Assembly: GCF_000003605.2 (NCBI RefSeq)
Contig: NW_003148772.1
Location: 471,487 to 518,252 of the forward strand
DNA: 46,766 nucleotides
Direction of reading: 5' to 3'
Source of the DNA: Saccoglossus kowalevskii
Lineage: Eukaryota; Hemichordata; Enteropneusta; Harrimaniidae
The stretch's first letter is position 1. Each line of letters begins with the position of its first letter. Below are positions 44,322-46,766 of this stretch, one piece after another. Made by a program: the position numbers and the translations under genes. The notes under the pieces are model-generated. The model was not told where the DNA came from, did not search any database, and saw nothing but the letters and a program-made list of their open reading frames with translations.

Positions 44322-45686
44322 GTATGTATGCGAGTAGCAAGTAGCAAAATGTGCCGTATGCGAGTGGTAAAAATGGCCTATGCGCTGGGTAAAATGTATT
44401 CTTTGCGAGTGGCAAAAAAGGCCTATGTGAGGGGTCAAATGTGTTCTTTGCGAGTGGCAAAAAAGGCCTATGTGAGGGGTCAAATGTGTTCTTTGCGAGT
44501 GGCAAAAAAAGCCTATGTGAGGGGTCAAATGTGTTCTTTGCTAGTGGCAAAAAAGGCCTATGTGAGGGGTCAAATGTGTTCTTTGAGAGTGGCAAAAATG
44601 GCCTATGTGAGGGGTCAAATGTGTTCTTTGCGAGTGGCAAAAAAAGCCTATACGAGGGGTCAAATGTGTTCTTTGCTAGTGGCAAAAAAGGCCTATACGA
44701 GGGGTCAAATGTGTTCTTTGCTAGTGGCAAAAAAGGCCTATGTGAGGGGTCAAATGTGTTCTTTGCTAGTGGCAAAAAAGGCCTATGTGAGGGGTAAAAA
44801 AATTGTTCTTTGAGAGTGGCAAAAAAGGCCTATGTGAGGGGTCAAATGTGTTCTTTGAGAGTGGCAAAAAAGGCCTATGTGAGGGGTCAAAAAATTGTTC
44901 TTTGAGAGTGGCAAAAAAGGCCTATGTGAGGGGTCAAATGTGTTCTTTGCGAGTGGCAAAAAAAGCCTATGTGAGGGGTCAAATGTGTTCTTTGCTAGTG
45001 GCAAAAAAGGCCTATGTGAGGGGTCAAATGTGTTCTTTGAGAGTGGCAAAAATGGCCTATGTGAGGGGTCAAATGTGTTCTTTGCGAGTGGCAAAAAAAG
45101 CCTATGTGAGGGGTCAAATGTGTTCTTTGCTAGTGGCAAAAAAGGCCTATGTGAGGGGTCAAATGTGTTCTTTGCTAGTGGCAAAAAAGGCCTATGTGAG
45201 GGGTCAAATGTGTTCTTTGAGAGTGGCAAAAAAGGCCTATGTGAGGGGTCAAATGTGTTCTTTGAGAGTGGCAAAAATGGCCTATGTGAGGTGTCAAATG
45301 TGTTCTTTGCGAGTGGCAAAAAAAGCCTATGTGAGGGGTCAAATGTGTTCTTTGCTAGTGGCAAAAAAGGCCTATGTGAGGGGTCAAATGCGTTCTTTGC
45401 GAGTGGCAAAAAAGGCCTATGTGAGGGGTCAAATGTGTTCTTTGAGAGTGGCAAAAAAGGCCTATGTGAGGGGTCAAAAAATTGTTCTTTGAGAGTGGCA
45501 AAAAAGGCCTATGTGAGGGGTCAAATGTGTTCTTTGAGAGTGGCAAAAAAGGCCTATGTGAGGGGTCAAAAAATTGTTCTTTGAGAGTGGCAAAAAAGGC
45601 CTATGTGAGGGGTCAAATGTGTTCTTTGCGAGTGGCAAAAAAGGCCTATGTGAGGGGTCAAATGTGTTCTTTGCGAGTGGCAAAAA
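44322..45686 (+). repeat. 45-bp minisatellite, about 30 units, with 47-bp variants
   Basis: GTGTTCTTTGCGAGTGGCAA, AAAAGGCCTATGTGAGGGGT and CAAAT form the unit. Four units carry CAAAAAATTGTTC in place of CAAATGTGTTC and are longer, which shifts the frame. Open frames of up to 229 codons appear on both strands in more than one frame, so they are by-products of the repeat. The first units (44322-44400) are diverged and the core is homogeneous. Confidence 0.96.
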
Positions 45687-45689
45687 CAT

Positions 45690-46120
45690 TCTACAAATTC
45701 ATGCAGGATAACAGGATAATCTAGCTATTAAATTGTTAATTTGCACTTGCACTGCACTGTATTGTAAATTGTAACTATTATTTCAGTGAATGGTGAGAAA
45801 AGTTAATCATGTTCAAAGGTCAATTTTCTCCCATGATGCAGTGTTTCTGCAAAGTACTGGTGTGCTGCCAGGAGATGTTATAGTATCAGTTTGTTTTGTC
45901 ATTTTAGACATGGCTGTCTGCTATAGACGAAAGCCAAGGACTTTGTGTTATCTTGATACATAGCACAACTTTGGTCATGGCTGTCTGCTACTCAAGCATG
46001 CATTGTAGTCTTAAATTTACCCACACATGACTGATCAATTGGAAAAAGTGTGTGTGTACACAGTTAAACTGAACAATTCACAACATAGACACTTCCCAGG
46101 GATTAGTCTAAGGCATGCCG
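45690..46120. other. No gene seen
   Basis: GACATGGCTGTCTGCTA and GTCATGGCTGTCTGCTA at 45908 and 45973 mark a short internal duplication. No coronin exon here. Confidence 0.5.
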
Positions 46121-46122
46121 AT

Positions 46123-46310
46123 TACTGTAAAACACTTTATTTTAGCTGGATTTAATTTTCTCAGAAAAGGCTTTTCGGAAATTTTGTATGGAATTTATTT
46201 TCACTGATTTCTGACGAGCTGAATGTAAAAATATAGGAAATTAGGTATATTCGCTGGATTTTATTTTCACTGAATCATCAGTTTAGTGAAAATAAAGTAT
46301 TTTACATGTA
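46123..46310 (+). mobile_element. M1 element, shortened
   Basis: TACTGTAAAACACTTTATTT to AAAGTATTTTACATGTA. The right arm lost about 25 bp between ATCATCAG and AGTGAAAATAAAG. A run of A follows the right end. Confidence 0.88.
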
Positions 46311-46359
46311 AAAAAAAAAAATGACAATATTTTACTTATGTTGAGCATTCTGCTGTAAT

Positions 46360-46462
46360 ACTATATATAGAAGATAATATTTGGTAATCATAGTCCTAAA
46401 TAACTATTAAAAATAGCTAGACGTTTCGAGCAATGGCTCTTTATCGATAGCATAGAAGAAAG
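46360..46462 (-). repeat. AGAGCCATTGCT-GAAAC repeat, copy 2
   Basis: On the minus strand it reads ATCGATAAAGAGCCATTGCT then CGAAACGTCTAGCTATTTTT. GAGC-CATT-GCTC can pair as a four-bp stem before GAAAC, and TAGCTATT/AATAGTTA makes an eight-bp hairpin after it. Confidence 0.75.
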
Positions 46463-46614
46463 TGTAATTGTGCATTTTTGACATGTGCGCACATAGCTGT
46501 GACAATATTTCCTGTCAAAATCTTGGCTTTCCTTAGTGTTATCTTGATACATAGCGCAACTCTGGTCTTAGCACATGGCCAACAGCCATTGACCAATCAT
46601 AGTCGGTAGAGATC

Positions 46615-46695
46615 TTAACTTTTCACCGCCAGACTCTCGCCCAAATATTTCTGCATTTTTTTCTTGTATTCTGCTATATTTCTGGAAATGAAGCA
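46615..46695. mobile_element. M5 left end fragment
   Basis: TTAACTTTTCACCGCCAGAC followed by CTCGCCCAAAT and ATTTCTGGAAATGAA matches the first 80 bp of M5 and then departs. Confidence 0.8.
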
Positions 46696-46766
46696 ATTTA
46701 AACCATATTTTTAATAGTTACATGTACCAAAAAAGTTCATAACACACTGGTATGACAGTTGTAGAG

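Larger units (their letters stand above)
36393..46766 (+). other. Intron downstream of the coronin exon, not closed in this window
   Basis: No acceptor followed by the expected coronin continuation (TGR... then a WD blade with VCGH) was found. The stretch is dominated by five tandem arrays and by M1 copies. The next exon is therefore expected beyond 46766. Confidence 0.7.

Noticed and set aside
44226-45724. Long frames of 118-229 codons on both strands as repeat proteins
   Set aside because: They exist in several frames of the same 45-bp array and are broken by 47-bp units; simple satellite explains them.

Overview
The window looks like intron-rich animal DNA, not a bacterial or viral segment. 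It is A+T-rich, almost free of long reading frames, and crowded with short inverted-terminal-repeat elements and minisatellites. The only exon I recognise is spliced. Frequent ACATGTA-type words and the many MITE-like families suggest a marine lophotrochozoan, perhaps a mollusc, but that placement is inference.

Gene content. One exon is secure: 36189-36386 (+), 66 codons, the N-terminal block of a coronin, closest in my memory to the coronin-2 (CORO2A/CORO2B) type. It has a 3' splice site directly before its ATG and a GTAAGT donor directly after it, both in phase 0. I do not see the next WD-repeat exon, so it should lie beyond the right edge. A weaker candidate for a short upstream first exon is at 15957-15980 (8 codons, phase 0 at a possible donor). 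It sits below a promoter-like stretch with a DR1 site, a 33-bp dyad and an AP-1 site. If both calls are right, 15981-36188 is a 20-kb first intron and 36387 onward is the second intron.

Layout. 1-15.7 kb is upstream DNA with MITEs, a 21-bp array (4568-5260), a 70-bp array (9217-9770), a 97-bp array (13041-13450) and microsatellites. 15.7-16.0 kb is the candidate promoter and first exon. 16-36 kb is repeat-filled, with an 898-N assembly gap at 25016-25913. 36.2-36.4 kb is the coronin exon. 36.4-46.8 kb is intron with four large arrays (44, 80, 62 and 45 bp units) and more MITEs.

Mobile DNA. About nineteen full or partial copies of one roughly 212-bp element (here M1) are present. At least four other families (M2, M3, M6, M9) have different interiors but the same TAC[T/C]GTAAAA-like ends, which suggests one transposase served them all. 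One M1 copy interrupts another repeat that is uninterrupted at three places in the window, and this comparison supports a TA target duplication. Separate families include a TTAA-flanked element (M5), G/C-rich GTCGTC elements (G1, G2), and long-terminal-repeat-like foldbacks E, F and H. No RNA gene, CRISPR array or operon is seen, and I do not find a new protein-based system. The distinctive biology here is the mobile-element and satellite structure around a coronin gene.
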